34,252 nt of DNA from a virus. Below the pieces are notes generated by a model. The model had not been told where the DNA came from and made no database searches. It was given only the letters and a program-made list of their open reading frames with translations. The translations under genes were made by a program, and so were the position numbers. This document shows, in pieces, positions 25,199 to 31,285 of this stretch. The DNA lies in IMG/VR virus record IMGVR_UViG_3300033144_001707, positions 1 to 34,252 of that record; one strand, 5' to 3'. Numbering within the stretch: position 1 is the stretch's first letter; each line of letters opens with the position of its first letter.

Positions 25199-25353
25199 GC
25201 TTTTTCGCGTCCTTGGCGTCTTTTCTGTTTAAAGCATTATTTGAAATTGCTATAACTACGCCAAGAAAAACTTACGAAACCAAGTCAATAAATGGTCAAA
25301 TCCGCATACATACTTCTACAGACCGCGCTCTTGATAAGTATTCTAATCTGTAG
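25195..25353 (+). CDS. 52-aa amphipathic small protein in lysis cassette
   Basis: The ATG at 25195 overlaps the previous TGA (ATGA) and the frame ends with TAG at 25351-25353, giving 52 aa. The N-terminal half (SFFASLASFLFKALFEIAI) is a hydrophobic or amphipathic helix; the rest is polar and charged (RKTYETKSINGQIR). It overlaps the start of the lipoprotein gene by 62 nt in a different frame. Small membrane-active proteins of this layout are common next to phage spanin genes. No named family. Confidence 0.55.
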   Translation: MSFFASLASFLFKALFEIAITTPRKTYETKSINGQIRIHTSTDRALDKYSNL

Positions 25354-25591
25354 CGGTTGCGCGACACACAAGACCGAAATTGTTTATTCGTCTTTAGCTC
25401 CCTTTCCGGAAGCCGCCAAGTCGGCGGTCCGGATTGCGGACAACGACCCTATTCAAGTTACGGTCGGGGATACCGTCGGAAAGAAGGATTTGGGCGGATA
25501 TTTGGCCGTTCACCCGAACGACATGCAAGCGCTTGCAAACGAAATTAAGCGTCTTCGCGCCAAACTAAAAAGGTCCGGCGATGAATTGTAA
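25292..25591 (+). CDS. Lipoprotein, possible outer spanin
   Basis: 99 aa. A hydrophobic stretch ends in a lipobox (LICSGCA, lipidated Cys at residue 22), so the mature protein is a lipid-anchored periplasmic or outer-membrane protein. The mature part has an Asp/Gly-rich section (DNDPIQVTVGDTVGKKDLGG) and a basic helix (NEIKRLRAKLKRSG) at the C-terminus. A lipoprotein next to a TM/coiled-coil protein in a lysis cassette suggests an o-spanin, though it is not Pro-rich as many are. The start lies inside the 52-aa gene. Confidence 0.6.
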   Translation: MVKSAYILLQTALLISILICSGCATHKTEIVYSSLAPFPEAAKSAVRIADNDPIQVTVGDTVGKKDLGGYLAVHPNDMQALANEIKRLRAKLKRSGDEL

Positions 25592-25595
25592 AAGC

Positions 25596-25622
25596 TTGTT
25601 TAATATCAAACTTTCGTATAAT
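25596..25622 (+). promoter_or_regulatory. Candidate promoter with TATAAT box
   Basis: A perfect TATAAT (25617-25622) has TTGTTT (25596-25601) 15 bp upstream, a short spacer. AAACTTTCG just before the -10 repeats the sequence at the rightward switch operator (28707-28715). TTTCG (25612-25616) and CGAAA (25632-25636) form a spaced inverted repeat around the start site. It could drive the TM protein at 25636 and the CheY-like gene separately from late transcription. Confidence 0.4.
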
Positions 25623-25635
25623 AAGTTTTATCGAA

Positions 25636-25908
25636 ATGGAGTGGGTCGAAAAGGTCGTAAAGGAATATTGGGTTTCAACTGTAACCGGTGGGGGCGTTCT
25701 TGCTGGCGCCGGTTTTGTGGGTCGATGGGTTTTAGGTTGGTTTCAGCGAATAATTGATGAAAAAGACAAAACAATTCGTTACCTCAAAGAGCAAATTAAG
25801 TCCGAGCGATCACAGTTCGAGACAATCGACAAGTCTCGAAAAGACTTTATCGAGCAATTGCAACGACAACTTGAATCGTTATCAAAGGAAAAGCCTAAAA
25901 ATGATTAA
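25636..25908 (+). CDS. TM/coiled-coil protein, inner spanin-like
   Basis: 90 aa. One membrane segment (STVTGGGVLAGAGFVGRWVLG, residues about 14-34) is followed by a charged coiled coil (IIDEKDKTIRYLKEQI, then SRKDFIEQLQRQLESL). The topology, an N-terminal anchor and long helical arm, is that of an inner-membrane spanin or a small holin accessory, next to a lipoprotein and holin-like protein. It overlaps the receiver-domain gene by 8 nt. No named family; the spanin call is inferred. Confidence 0.5.
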   Translation: MEWVEKVVKEYWVSTVTGGGVLAGAGFVGRWVLGWFQRIIDEKDKTIRYLKEQIKSERSQFETIDKSRKDFIEQLQRQLESLSKEKPKND

Positions 25909-26404
25909 GAATGTTACGAGATTCTTGGGTTATAACCCTTCGACAAAGGTTCAGAAGCAGGACAGCCGAGCGCATATCGTGATTGCGGACGACAACGAAG
26001 CCGATTTGAAGCTTCTGGAATACTGCATTCGTCGCGAATTTACCAATATTGACATAGTGAAGCTTAAGAGCTTTTCGGAATCAATGGATTATCTTGAAGA
26101 AATCCGTCGCGGGGACCGTCCGGCGCCAACATTGGCGTTTGTAGACTACTATATGCCGAAAATGACCGGCCTTGATTTTTCAATGATGCTTTCAAATGTC
26201 GTCGCCGGTTGCGAAATATACATTCAGACCGGCGAATTGACGCATTACGAATCGCTTGAAAAGGCGGCAATGAAGGTTTACCCCGTCAAAAGATTTCTTC
26301 CCAAGGACCTATATTTTCAATCGGCTGTAAAATGCTTGAAAGCCCATTTGCTTGGGCAGCCTTCCGGAAGTCCGCAAGATAATCAAGGGTTGAGTCACGC
26401 TTAA
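25901..26404 (+). CDS. CheY-like response-regulator receiver protein
   Basis: 167 aa from ATG 25901, which overlaps the previous stop; longer in-frame starts lie inside the upstream gene. A receiver fold spans about residues 24-150. The acidic pair is D30-D31 (VIADDNEAD), phospho-acceptor D82 (LAFVDYYMPKMTG), switch Thr T110 (IYIQTGE) and conserved Lys K135 (KRFLPKDL). All key residues are present, so it should accept phosphate. There is no output domain. Such stand-alone receivers are rare in phage genomes. It converges with and overlaps the endolysin gene by 119 nt. Confidence 0.88.
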   Translation: MIKNVTRFLGYNPSTKVQKQDSRAHIVIADDNEADLKLLEYCIRREFTNIDIVKLKSFSESMDYLEEIRRGDRPAPTLAFVDYYMPKMTGLDFSMMLSNVVAGCEIYIQTGELTHYESLEKAAMKVYPVKRFLPKDLYFQSAVKCLKAHLLGQPSGSPQDNQGLSHA

Positions 26405-26738
26405 AGCCGTTTAAACCGCCGTTGTGTATGCGGGCGCAATCTTCAGCCGTTGGCAACCTTCCAAGGCGCTGACGGGTCGCATATCGCTTCATATAGCCCA
26501 ATACGATCTTGCATGAGGTCAACCGGTGGAACGCATCGCGCGGCCAAACGTAATTGGTCCCCAATTCCTTGTTTGCGTCTTCCAAATACTTTTTATGAAT
26601 TTGGAATTGGCCCGCCGCTTCATATTTGCCTGTTTCTTTGTTTAAATCGCCCATACAATAGCAGAATTCGGCATTCTGGCACTTGCAATTCGGGGTTTCG
26701 CAAGCGATCAAGAGAACTAGGAAGGTTAAAAAGTCCAT
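26286..26738 (-). CDS. Transglycosylase-like endolysin
   Basis: 150 aa. The core GDLNKETGKYEAAGQFQIHKKY, then DANKELG, and ARIHNGGLNGFK with DSTLDYLADF match transglycosylase-like lysins found in phages and bacteria (typically GPLQIR...DVN and RIHNGGPNG). E14 in LLIACETPN is the candidate catalytic Glu, so the hydrophobic first 17 residues are more likely the catalytic helix than a signal peptide. Five Cys cluster at residues 13-28, unusual for the family. Translated from a leftward operon behind the repressor. The 3' end overlaps the receiver gene. Confidence 0.7.
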   Translation of the reverse strand: MDFLTFLVLLIACETPNCKCQNAEFCYCMGDLNKETGKYEAAGQFQIHKKYLEDANKELGTNYVWPRDAFHRLTSCKIVLGYMKRYATRQRLGRLPTAEDCARIHNGGLNGFKRDSTLDYLADFRKAAQANGLSSILQPIENIGPWEEIF

Positions 26739-27037
26739 TAAAACGCCTTTTCTAGTATCCAGTTTTGAAGCAATATTGCGTCGTAATATTCCAGTTCTTC
26801 AAATTGATCTTCGGATATGTCAAAAACGAACTGTATAAGTTTACAAATCGCCTTTGAATTAAATGTAACTTCACCGTCCTTTGAAACTGAAATCGGCGAG
26901 CCGTAAATCATGTAATGAAGACCGGTAAGTGTATATTTCGGCTTTAATTCGTCCGCGTAATCCCCTTGCCCGAATTCGTATTGACCTTTTAGCTTCACTA
27001 AATCGGGGTTAAAATCTTGGTTTTGTATAAATCTCAT
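26738..27037 (-). CDS. Hypothetical protein
   Basis: A 99-aa acidic protein of no recognised family (MRFIQNQDFNPDL, then YGSPISVSKDGEVTFNSKAI, EYYDAILLQNWIL). It looks like a mixed alpha/beta small domain without membrane segment. Its stop overlaps the endolysin ATG by one base (TAATG), so the two are translationally coupled. Given this coupling it might control or escort the endolysin, but there is no sequence support for that. It sits between the coiled-coil gene and the lysin in the leftward operon. Confidence 0.6.
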   Translation of the reverse strand: MRFIQNQDFNPDLVKLKGQYEFGQGDYADELKPKYTLTGLHYMIYGSPISVSKDGEVTFNSKAICKLIQFVFDISEDQFEELEYYDAILLQNWILEKAF

Positions 27038-27078
27038 AATAAAACCCGCGTTTACCGGATGCGCGGCCCCCGTTGGGT

Positions 27079-28380
27079 TTAGTAGTTTATGGAAACATTC
27101 GGAACGTTGCCCGCTTCGATTTCGGCAAGGACGTCTTCAGCCATTTCAAGCCCGTTGTCGCGTCCGTGCGTTACGGCGTTTTGAATCGCGTCCGAGATGG
27201 CGCAAACCGCTTGATGATGAACCTTTATACGGTGGTTTTCGTCTTCCTTGCGTTTGAATTCTTCTTGCGCTTTCGCCCTTTCTTCGGCTTCGACCTTGGC
27301 GCGGGCTTCAGCTTCGGCCTTTTTCTTGGCTTCGGCTTCTTGCTCCTCTTGTCTTTGGCTGGCCGCCTGAAGTGATTTTTCAAGCGATGCAATCGCCATT
27401 TCTTGCGCGGTTCGGGCTTCTTCGGCGAATTCTCCAAAGGAATCGTCGATTTCGACCTTCTTTACGTCAAAGATTCGATCTTGTATTGAATCGGCTGAAC
27501 GTTCGCCAACATTAACCGACGATTTTATTTCGTCGATATAATGGCGGATTCGTTCAATTCGCTTTCTTTCGGTTTCCTCTTTGGCCTTCTTGGCGGCTTT
27601 TTCGGCTTCGTATTTTTCGGCCTTAAGCTTTTCTTCGCGCTCTTTGGCTTCTTTTTCGGCCTTTTCCTTGGCTTCAGCTTCAATACGCGCCTTTTCTTCC
27701 GCTTGGCGTTTTTCTTCGGCCTCTTTGCGCTCTTTCTCTTCGCGTTCGGCCTTTTCTTTACGCAAGCGCTCCAGTTCCGCCGCTTCTTTTTCCTTCTTAA
27801 CTGTATCTTCCAACAGTTTTTCGAGCTTTGCAACGGCTTCAGCCTTTACGCGATGCGCTTCGTTTTCGAATTCTTCAAAAGCTGAATCAACTTTGTATTC
27901 TTTTAGGTTGTCGAGATTCGCCTTTATTTGTTCCGAATTAAAACCAAGGGTAATTTCAGAATCGGCATAATCTGAAATATGCTTGATCCAGCCCTTTAAT
28001 TCGTTAATCCGCTCTTTTTCTTGGTTTTCCCATATATCAAGAGGCTTGCGAGCTTCGGCGGCCATTTCGTCGAATGCGTCACGAACCTTGCGGCGTTCAG
28101 CGTTTACCGCGTCGATTTGTTGCTTGGCTTCGGCTGTAAGCTTTTTGCCAGCGTCTTCAAATGCGGTTTTCGATTTGCGAAACTTATGGGCAAATGAGGC
28201 AATTTCTTTGCGTCCCTTGGCCGTTGATACGTCCGGAACGAAAGATTCAAGCTCTTTGCGGTGGGCTTCAATAATCGTTTCGATTACGTCTTTGTTTGTG
28301 AACTTTTCGATTGTGTTTACTTGGTCGACAGCGACCAATGCGTTTGATTCTGTTTGTTTTTCTGTTTCTGTTTCTGGCAT
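27079..28380 (-). CDS. Long coiled-coil phage protein (recombination-module type)
   Basis: 433 aa. The first ~140 residues contain a pattern I know from coiled-coil proteins of phage recombination modules: ELESFVPDVSTAKGRKEIAS, FRKSKTAFEDAGKKL, then VNAERRKVRDAFDEM and EARKPLDIWENQEKERI. Residues about 190-280 and 335-385 are Glu/Lys/Ala-rich heptads, a very long coiled coil. Two copies of a segment around HISDYADSEI and HYIDEIKSSV flank the coil. Such proteins often neighbour RecE/RecT-type genes; here the RecE-like gene is on the other strand. Start one base after the repressor stop. Confidence 0.75.
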   Translation of the reverse strand: MPETETEKQTESNALVAVDQVNTIEKFTNKDVIETIIEAHRKELESFVPDVSTAKGRKEIASFAHKFRKSKTAFEDAGKKLTAEAKQQIDAVNAERRKVRDAFDEMAAEARKPLDIWENQEKERINELKGWIKHISDYADSEITLGFNSEQIKANLDNLKEYKVDSAFEEFENEAHRVKAEAVAKLEKLLEDTVKKEKEAAELERLRKEKAEREEKERKEAEEKRQAEEKARIEAEAKEKAEKEAKEREEKLKAEKYEAEKAAKKAKEETERKRIERIRHYIDEIKSSVNVGERSADSIQDRIFDVKKVEIDDSFGEFAEEARTAQEMAIASLEKSLQAASQRQEEQEAEAKKKAEAEARAKVEAEERAKAQEEFKRKEDENHRIKVHHQAVCAISDAIQNAVTHGRDNGLEMAEDVLAEIEAGNVPNVSINY

Positions 28381-28381
28381 T

Positions 28382-28657
28382 TTATTTTAGGTTTATGGTG
28401 ATAGATTCAACCGAATCGTCCAATCCGGCGTTTTCAATAAGGTCTTGGCAATGAGCTTCAAAAAGCGCAATTCGGGTTTCCGGCTTCTTGAATCCTTTGA
28501 AGAACGATTTTTGCGTTTCGATTGATAGGGTTTTGACTCGTCCCTTTTCCCAATTGGAAAGGGAAGGGACCATTAAACCGGTATTCCCGCAAAAGTCGGT
28601 AAGCGTTAAGCCTTCATGCTGAAGGGCGGCTTTAAATGTATTTCTTAAGTTATCCAT
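28382..28657 (-). CDS. XRE/Cro-CI-type repressor
   Basis: 91 aa from ATG at 28657; a longer frame to 28753 would run across the switch region and is unlikely. Residues about 3-55 fit a lambda-repressor-like HTH: LRNTFKAALQHEGLTLTDFC, with recognition helix region GLMVPSLSNWEKGR. The C-terminal 35 residues are acidic and could dimerise. There is no LexA-type protease domain. It faces the rightward gene across a 78-bp operator region and heads the leftward operon. It probably binds the two TTTCG...GAAA sites and represses both promoters. Confidence 0.72.
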   Translation of the reverse strand: MDNLRNTFKAALQHEGLTLTDFCGNTGLMVPSLSNWEKGRVKTLSIETQKSFFKGFKKPETRIALFEAHCQDLIENAGLDDSVESITINLK

Positions 28658-28663
28658 TTTCGC

Positions 28664-28692
28664 AGTATTTCGGAAAACGAAACTTTTTTCAA
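28664..28692 (-). promoter_or_regulatory. Leftward switch promoter (repressor gene)
   Basis: On the minus strand TTGAAA (28692-28687), 17-bp spacer, AATACT (28669-28664), then six bases to ATG 28657. The expected start is on or next to the A of the ATG, so the RNA is probably leaderless, like lambda cI from PRM. The operator 28668-28682 lies in the spacer and touches the -10. Confidence 0.65.
28668..28682. promoter_or_regulatory. Operator site 1
   Basis: TTTCGGAAAACGAAA, a perfect 5-bp inverted repeat (TTTCG/CGAAA) with 5-bp centre, inside the spacer of the leftward promoter. It matches operator 2 at 11 of 15 positions when both are read in the direction of their promoter. Confidence 0.65.
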
Positions 28693-28700
28693 TAAAAAAC

Positions 28701-28729
28701 TTGAACAAACTTTCGAAATCTGAAATTCT
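28701..28729 (+). promoter_or_regulatory. Rightward switch promoter (early genes)
   Basis: TTGAAC (28701-28706), 17-bp spacer, AATTCT (28724-28729), then six bases to ATG 28736. Aligned with the leftward promoter from -35 to ATG the two share about two thirds of bases. The transcript would again start at the ATG. Confidence 0.6.
28711..28725. promoter_or_regulatory. Operator site 2
   Basis: TTTCGAAATCTGAAA, four bases after the rightward -35 and reaching into the -10, mirroring operator 1. The two sites are 43 bp apart start to start, about four helix turns, so dimers bound at both would lie on the same face of the DNA. Confidence 0.65.
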
Positions 28730-28735
28730 TGCAAC

Positions 28736-28921
28736 ATGAGCGAAGAGGCACAACGAAAAGTTTACGGACTTATAAACAATACAACGCGGCTTTTGACGAC
28801 TCCCAAGAACGATTCAGAAGTTCGGGAAACGGCAATTGCTTATTTAGAGATAATTCAGCGAATCAAGCCGGAACACTTGAAGCAAATCAAGCTTTCGCCA
28901 GATTCGCCGATTATTCTATAA
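28736..28921 (+). CDS. First rightward early gene, 61-aa hypothetical
   Basis: A 61-aa protein in the cro position, opposite the repressor. It begins MSEEAQRKVYGLINNTTRLL and continues ETAIAYLEIIQRIKPEHLKQ, largely helical, with a short Pro-rich end. I see no convincing helix-turn-helix signature, so a Cro role is not supported by sequence, only by place. Its ATG lies at the predicted transcription start, implying translation of a leaderless RNA. A stem-loop follows the stop. Confidence 0.6.
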   Translation: MSEEAQRKVYGLINNTTRLLTTPKNDSEVRETAIAYLEIIQRIKPEHLKQIKLSPDSPIIL

Positions 28922-28929
28922 ATCAGAAA

Positions 28930-28950
28930 GGCGGCCCCGAATAGGCCGCC
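28930..28950 (+). terminator. GC-rich stem-loop after the first early gene
   Basis: GGCGGCC (28930-28936) pairs perfectly with GGCCGCC (28944-28950), loop CCGAATA. No T-run follows, so it may be a weak or factor-assisted terminator or an RNA processing/stability hairpin. An AACAGAAA octamer (28956-28963) follows. Confidence 0.5.
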
Positions 28951-29013
28951 AATCTAACAGAAAAACAATAGTTTTAATACATATCCCCGAAGGGAATAAA
29001 CAGAAAGGACAAC

Positions 29014-29913
29014 ATGAATCAGACTCAAGAAGAAGTCAACAAAATAGACGGCGTTACCGTTCACGGCGTCGAAGAAATCAACCTAAACGCGCCCGTCGAA
29101 GGAATTTATCGGAATGTCCCGTTTGACATTTACGAGAAAATCGACGCGCTAAATTCGAGCAAAATTCGCCAAGCTTGCAAGTCTGCAAAGATGTATAAGC
29201 GGTATTTGCTGCAAAAGGAAAAAGAAGAAAGCAAGACAAGCGAAGCTTTAGAGTTTGGCCGAGCTTTCGCGCTTATATGCGAAGACCCTGAAGGCGCAAA
29301 ATCCAAAATTCAGGAAGGGCCGACAAAGACTTTCGGAACAAAAGCTTGGATGGAGCAACTAGAAGCAAATCCCGAAATTATTTACGTTAAGCCGGACGCG
29401 CTTCCAATGTTGGATCAAATGGCCGAAGCTCTGTATTCTCACAAATACGCCGGTCGTTACGTTGGCGACGAATGCGCTGAAAACGAATTAACGATTGTTT
29501 GGCGCCATGTCCGGACCGGTCGATTTCTTAAAGGTAGAATCGACATTTATTCATTAAATGAAGTTATCGACGTAAAGACCACAACGACAAAGGATATTAA
29601 TCCGGATAAGTTGAAATGGTCTATCAAGGACTACCGTTACGACGTCCAAGCAACAATGTATTTCGACGGAATGGCAGCACTTGGCGCAAAGCCGAACGGT
29701 TGCAGCTTGTTTTTTGTTGAAAAGCATGAAGTCTTGCCGGACGTCGTTTGCCGAGCCTTTAACCCTGAAGAAATGCAAGAAGCCCGCGACGACTACAATC
29801 GCGCCTTGGACCGCATTATTGAAGGCGAAGAAACGGGTTATTATGCCGGATATGAAGACGGCGTAATTGTTCCGCTTTGGGGATTCGATGAACCAACCGT
29901 TGCTTACGATTAA
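29014..29913 (+). CDS. RecE-like PD-(D/E)XK exonuclease
   Basis: A 299-aa 5'-3' exonuclease of the RecE/ExoVIII C-terminal type, which makes 3' overhangs for strand annealing. The N-terminal part has the family start (FDIYEKIDALNSSKIRQACK, then ALEFGRAFALI, where the usual His is Ala). The catalytic core is GRIDIYS with D177, and D186-V-K188 in EVIDVKTTTT. DVQATMYFDGM carries the conserved Q212 and Y216. No RecT/Beta partner is visible in the window. GAAAGGA upstream is a good ribosome site. Confidence 0.87.
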   Translation: MNQTQEEVNKIDGVTVHGVEEINLNAPVEGIYRNVPFDIYEKIDALNSSKIRQACKSAKMYKRYLLQKEKEESKTSEALEFGRAFALICEDPEGAKSKIQEGPTKTFGTKAWMEQLEANPEIIYVKPDALPMLDQMAEALYSHKYAGRYVGDECAENELTIVWRHVRTGRFLKGRIDIYSLNEVIDVKTTTTKDINPDKLKWSIKDYRYDVQATMYFDGMAALGAKPNGCSLFFVEKHEVLPDVVCRAFNPEEMQEARDDYNRALDRIIEGEETGYYAGYEDGVIVPLWGFDEPTVAYD

Positions 29914-29921
29914 TTAATATT

Positions 29922-30044
29922 ATGGCAATTACTTATATAATTATAGGGGCAATCTTGTATCATGTTAATGATGATATTTCGATTTTAGCAATGTTTCTTA
30001 TTGTTGCCTATCTTTCAGAAATTAACGCAAAACTTATAAAATAA
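29922..30044 (+). CDS. 40-aa small membrane peptide
   Basis: ATG 29922 to TAA 30042-30044, 40 aa. Two hydrophobic segments (ITYIIIGAILY and ISILAMFLIVAYL) are separated by a short polar HVNDD loop, so it probably forms a membrane hairpin. It fills the gap between the exonuclease stop and the next ATG, which begins one base after its stop. Base composition is more AT-rich than its neighbours. No family. Confidence 0.5.
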   Translation: MAITYIIIGAILYHVNDDISILAMFLIVAYLSEINAKLIK

Positions 30045-30045
30045 A

Positions 30046-30420
30046 ATGACAACAAACCCAATTGAAAAAGGCGAAGAAATAACGGATTCAATTACAAGGC
30101 ATATTGACCGCCGTTTTATTAATTCAACGGACCTTATCGGAAAAGGCGATTGCGCGGTTGAAATTTCGCGCGTCGAAAAGCTTCCGCAAATCGTTTACGA
30201 GAATAAGCAGACCAAGAAGAACCCAATCTTGCTTTACTTCACGCACACGGAAAAGCCGCTTGTATTGAATAATACGCATATTCGGCAAATCACCGTTGCC
30301 CTTAAAACTTCGGACGTTTCGAGCTGGAAAGGTAAGAAAGTTGCTATATTTGCCGAAGAAGGGATGTTTTTCGGCAAGCAGCAATACGCCGTTCGTTTCC
30401 GTGAAAAAGCCCCGCAATAA
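30046..30420 (+). CDS. Conserved phage hypothetical of recombination module
   Basis: 124 aa. The part KPLVLNNTHIRQITVAL...SSWKGKKVAIFAEEG resembles a common phage family seen next to RecE/RecT-like genes (usual form KPLVLNKTN...WIGKRV.LY). An OB-like beta barrel is plausible from alternating strands (AVEISRVEKLPQIVYE, NPILLYFTHT, YAVRFREKA). Role in the family is not known to me; a DNA-binding helper for the exonuclease is possible. The stop lies in the loop of a GCCCC/GGGGC hairpin. Confidence 0.6.
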   Translation: MTTNPIEKGEEITDSITRHIDRRFINSTDLIGKGDCAVEISRVEKLPQIVYENKQTKKNPILLYFTHTEKPLVLNNTHIRQITVALKTSDVSSWKGKKVAIFAEEGMFFGKQQYAVRFREKAPQ

Positions 30421-30425
30421 GGGGC
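30409..30425 (+). terminator. Stem-loop with stop codon in loop
   Basis: GCCCC (30409-30413) pairs with GGGGC (30421-30425); loop GCAATAA includes the TAA of the preceding gene. GCAATTTTT follows, so it may terminate weakly. Confidence 0.4.
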
Positions 30426-30453
30426 GCAATTTTTAACCCGTAAAAATAAAAAT

Positions 30454-30801
30454 ATGAACTCAAAAGAAAAACTAGAACTTTCAATTCTTCTTGAAGGATT
30501 GCAGGACGAAATTCACGCAACCGCCCGCGAAAAGGGTTGGTGGGATAATGAGCGAAGCGACGCCGAATTGATCGCTTTGGAGCATTCAGAACTTTCTGAA
30601 GCGCTTGAATCCGCAAGACACGGACACCCGCCCGACGATAAGATTCCAGACTTTAGCGGAACGGAAGCCGAGCTTGCCGACGTATTGATTCGCATCTTCG
30701 ACCATGCAGCCGGTAAGGGTCATAACGTTATCGGCGCAATGTTCGCAAAAATCGAAATGAACAAAGGCCGCGAAAAGATGCACGGCGGAAAGAAGTTTTA
30801 A
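30454..30801 (+). CDS. MazG-like NTP pyrophosphohydrolase
   Basis: 115 aa. All-alpha NTP-PPase domain: E43xxE46 in ALEHSELSEALE and E73xxD76 in EAELADVLIRIFDHA are the Mg-binding pairs, with a Trp-rich helix (REKGWWDNE) in the family position. It would hydrolyse nucleoside triphosphates or (p)ppGpp-like nucleotides; phage copies are thought to affect nucleotide pools. Its length and the C-terminal IEMNKGREKMHGGKKF fit single-domain phage MazG-like proteins. It lies 33 bases after the preceding stop. Confidence 0.82.
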   Translation: MNSKEKLELSILLEGLQDEIHATAREKGWWDNERSDAELIALEHSELSEALESARHGHPPDDKIPDFSGTEAELADVLIRIFDHAAGKGHNVIGAMFAKIEMNKGREKMHGGKKF

Positions 30802-30816
30802 CCCAAACCAAAATCA

Positions 30817-30832
30817 AACAGAAAGACAGAAA
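30817..30832 (+). repeat. Tandem AACAGAAA octamer leader
   Basis: AACAGAAA then GACAGAAA, ending three bases before ATG 30836. Other copies: single at 28999-29006 and 32824-32831, tandem at 32562-32577, 33134-33149 and 33419-33434, and one without an adjacent start codon at 28956-28963. All are on the + strand in the early region. Confidence 0.7.
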
Positions 30833-30835
30833 AAC

Positions 30836-31285
30836 ATGAAAGTTGATATTGAACTTGTTAAAATGGTAATGCAGCGAAACGAACTCGACGTTCGCAAAAC
30901 TTCGCAGATTATCGAAGACATAAACACAGAGTTGGCGAACATGGTCGACGAAGATAAGCCGCCGCCAGTTAAGAAGCAATTTTGCATTTTGGTAAGCGAT
31001 CCCGAAGGCTTGTTGCATGATAAAGACTTGGTTGGATGGGTTGCCCAAATTCCAGAAGGCGACAGTCCTTACACGCTGGAAGAACGCATTCAGAAATCGG
31101 CCTATGATTTCAACGTTACGCCGAAAGGCCAACGTATGCCAGTAAAGACAGTCGGCGAAGCTTGCGAGCATGTATCGGCCCGCATCTTCAAAGAAAACGA
31201 CGCTTGGATTAAAACCAAAGAGCCGGTTTTGGTCGTTCGCACAAATAACCGTTGTATCCTAGAAGATGGAAATTCAAAAGCTTGA
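30836..31285 (+). CDS. Hypothetical early protein
   Basis: 149 aa, family not recognised. The N-terminal 45 residues are helical (ELVKMVMQRNELDVRKTSQI); the rest looks like a compact alpha/beta domain (KKQFCILVSDPEGLL, DLVGWVAQIPEGD, ARIFKENDAW, PVLVVRTNNR). The ATG follows a tandem AACAGAAA/GACAGAAA leader with no clear Shine-Dalgarno sequence. Its 3' end overlaps the DnaA-like gene by 20 nt. Function unknown. Confidence 0.7.
   Translation: MKVDIELVKMVMQRNELDVRKTSQIIEDINTELANMVDEDKPPPVKKQFCILVSDPEGLLHDKDLVGWVAQIPEGDSPYTLEERIQKSAYDFNVTPKGQRMPVKTVGEACEHVSARIFKENDAWIKTKEPVLVVRTNNRCILEDGNSKA

Noticed and set aside
27040-27080. Leftward terminator with AAACCC/GGGTTT ends and inner CCGCG/CGCGG
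   Set aside because: Stem is interrupted and no T-run follows on the minus strand; too weak to list.
27541-28390. Several Phe/Ser-rich + strand frames over the coiled-coil gene
   Set aside because: They are the complement of Glu/Lys repeats; biased composition explains the lack of stops.
28729-28944. 71-aa frame overlapping the 61-aa early gene
   Set aside because: Non-ATG start, polar low-information text, and the 61-aa frame fits the promoter exactly.
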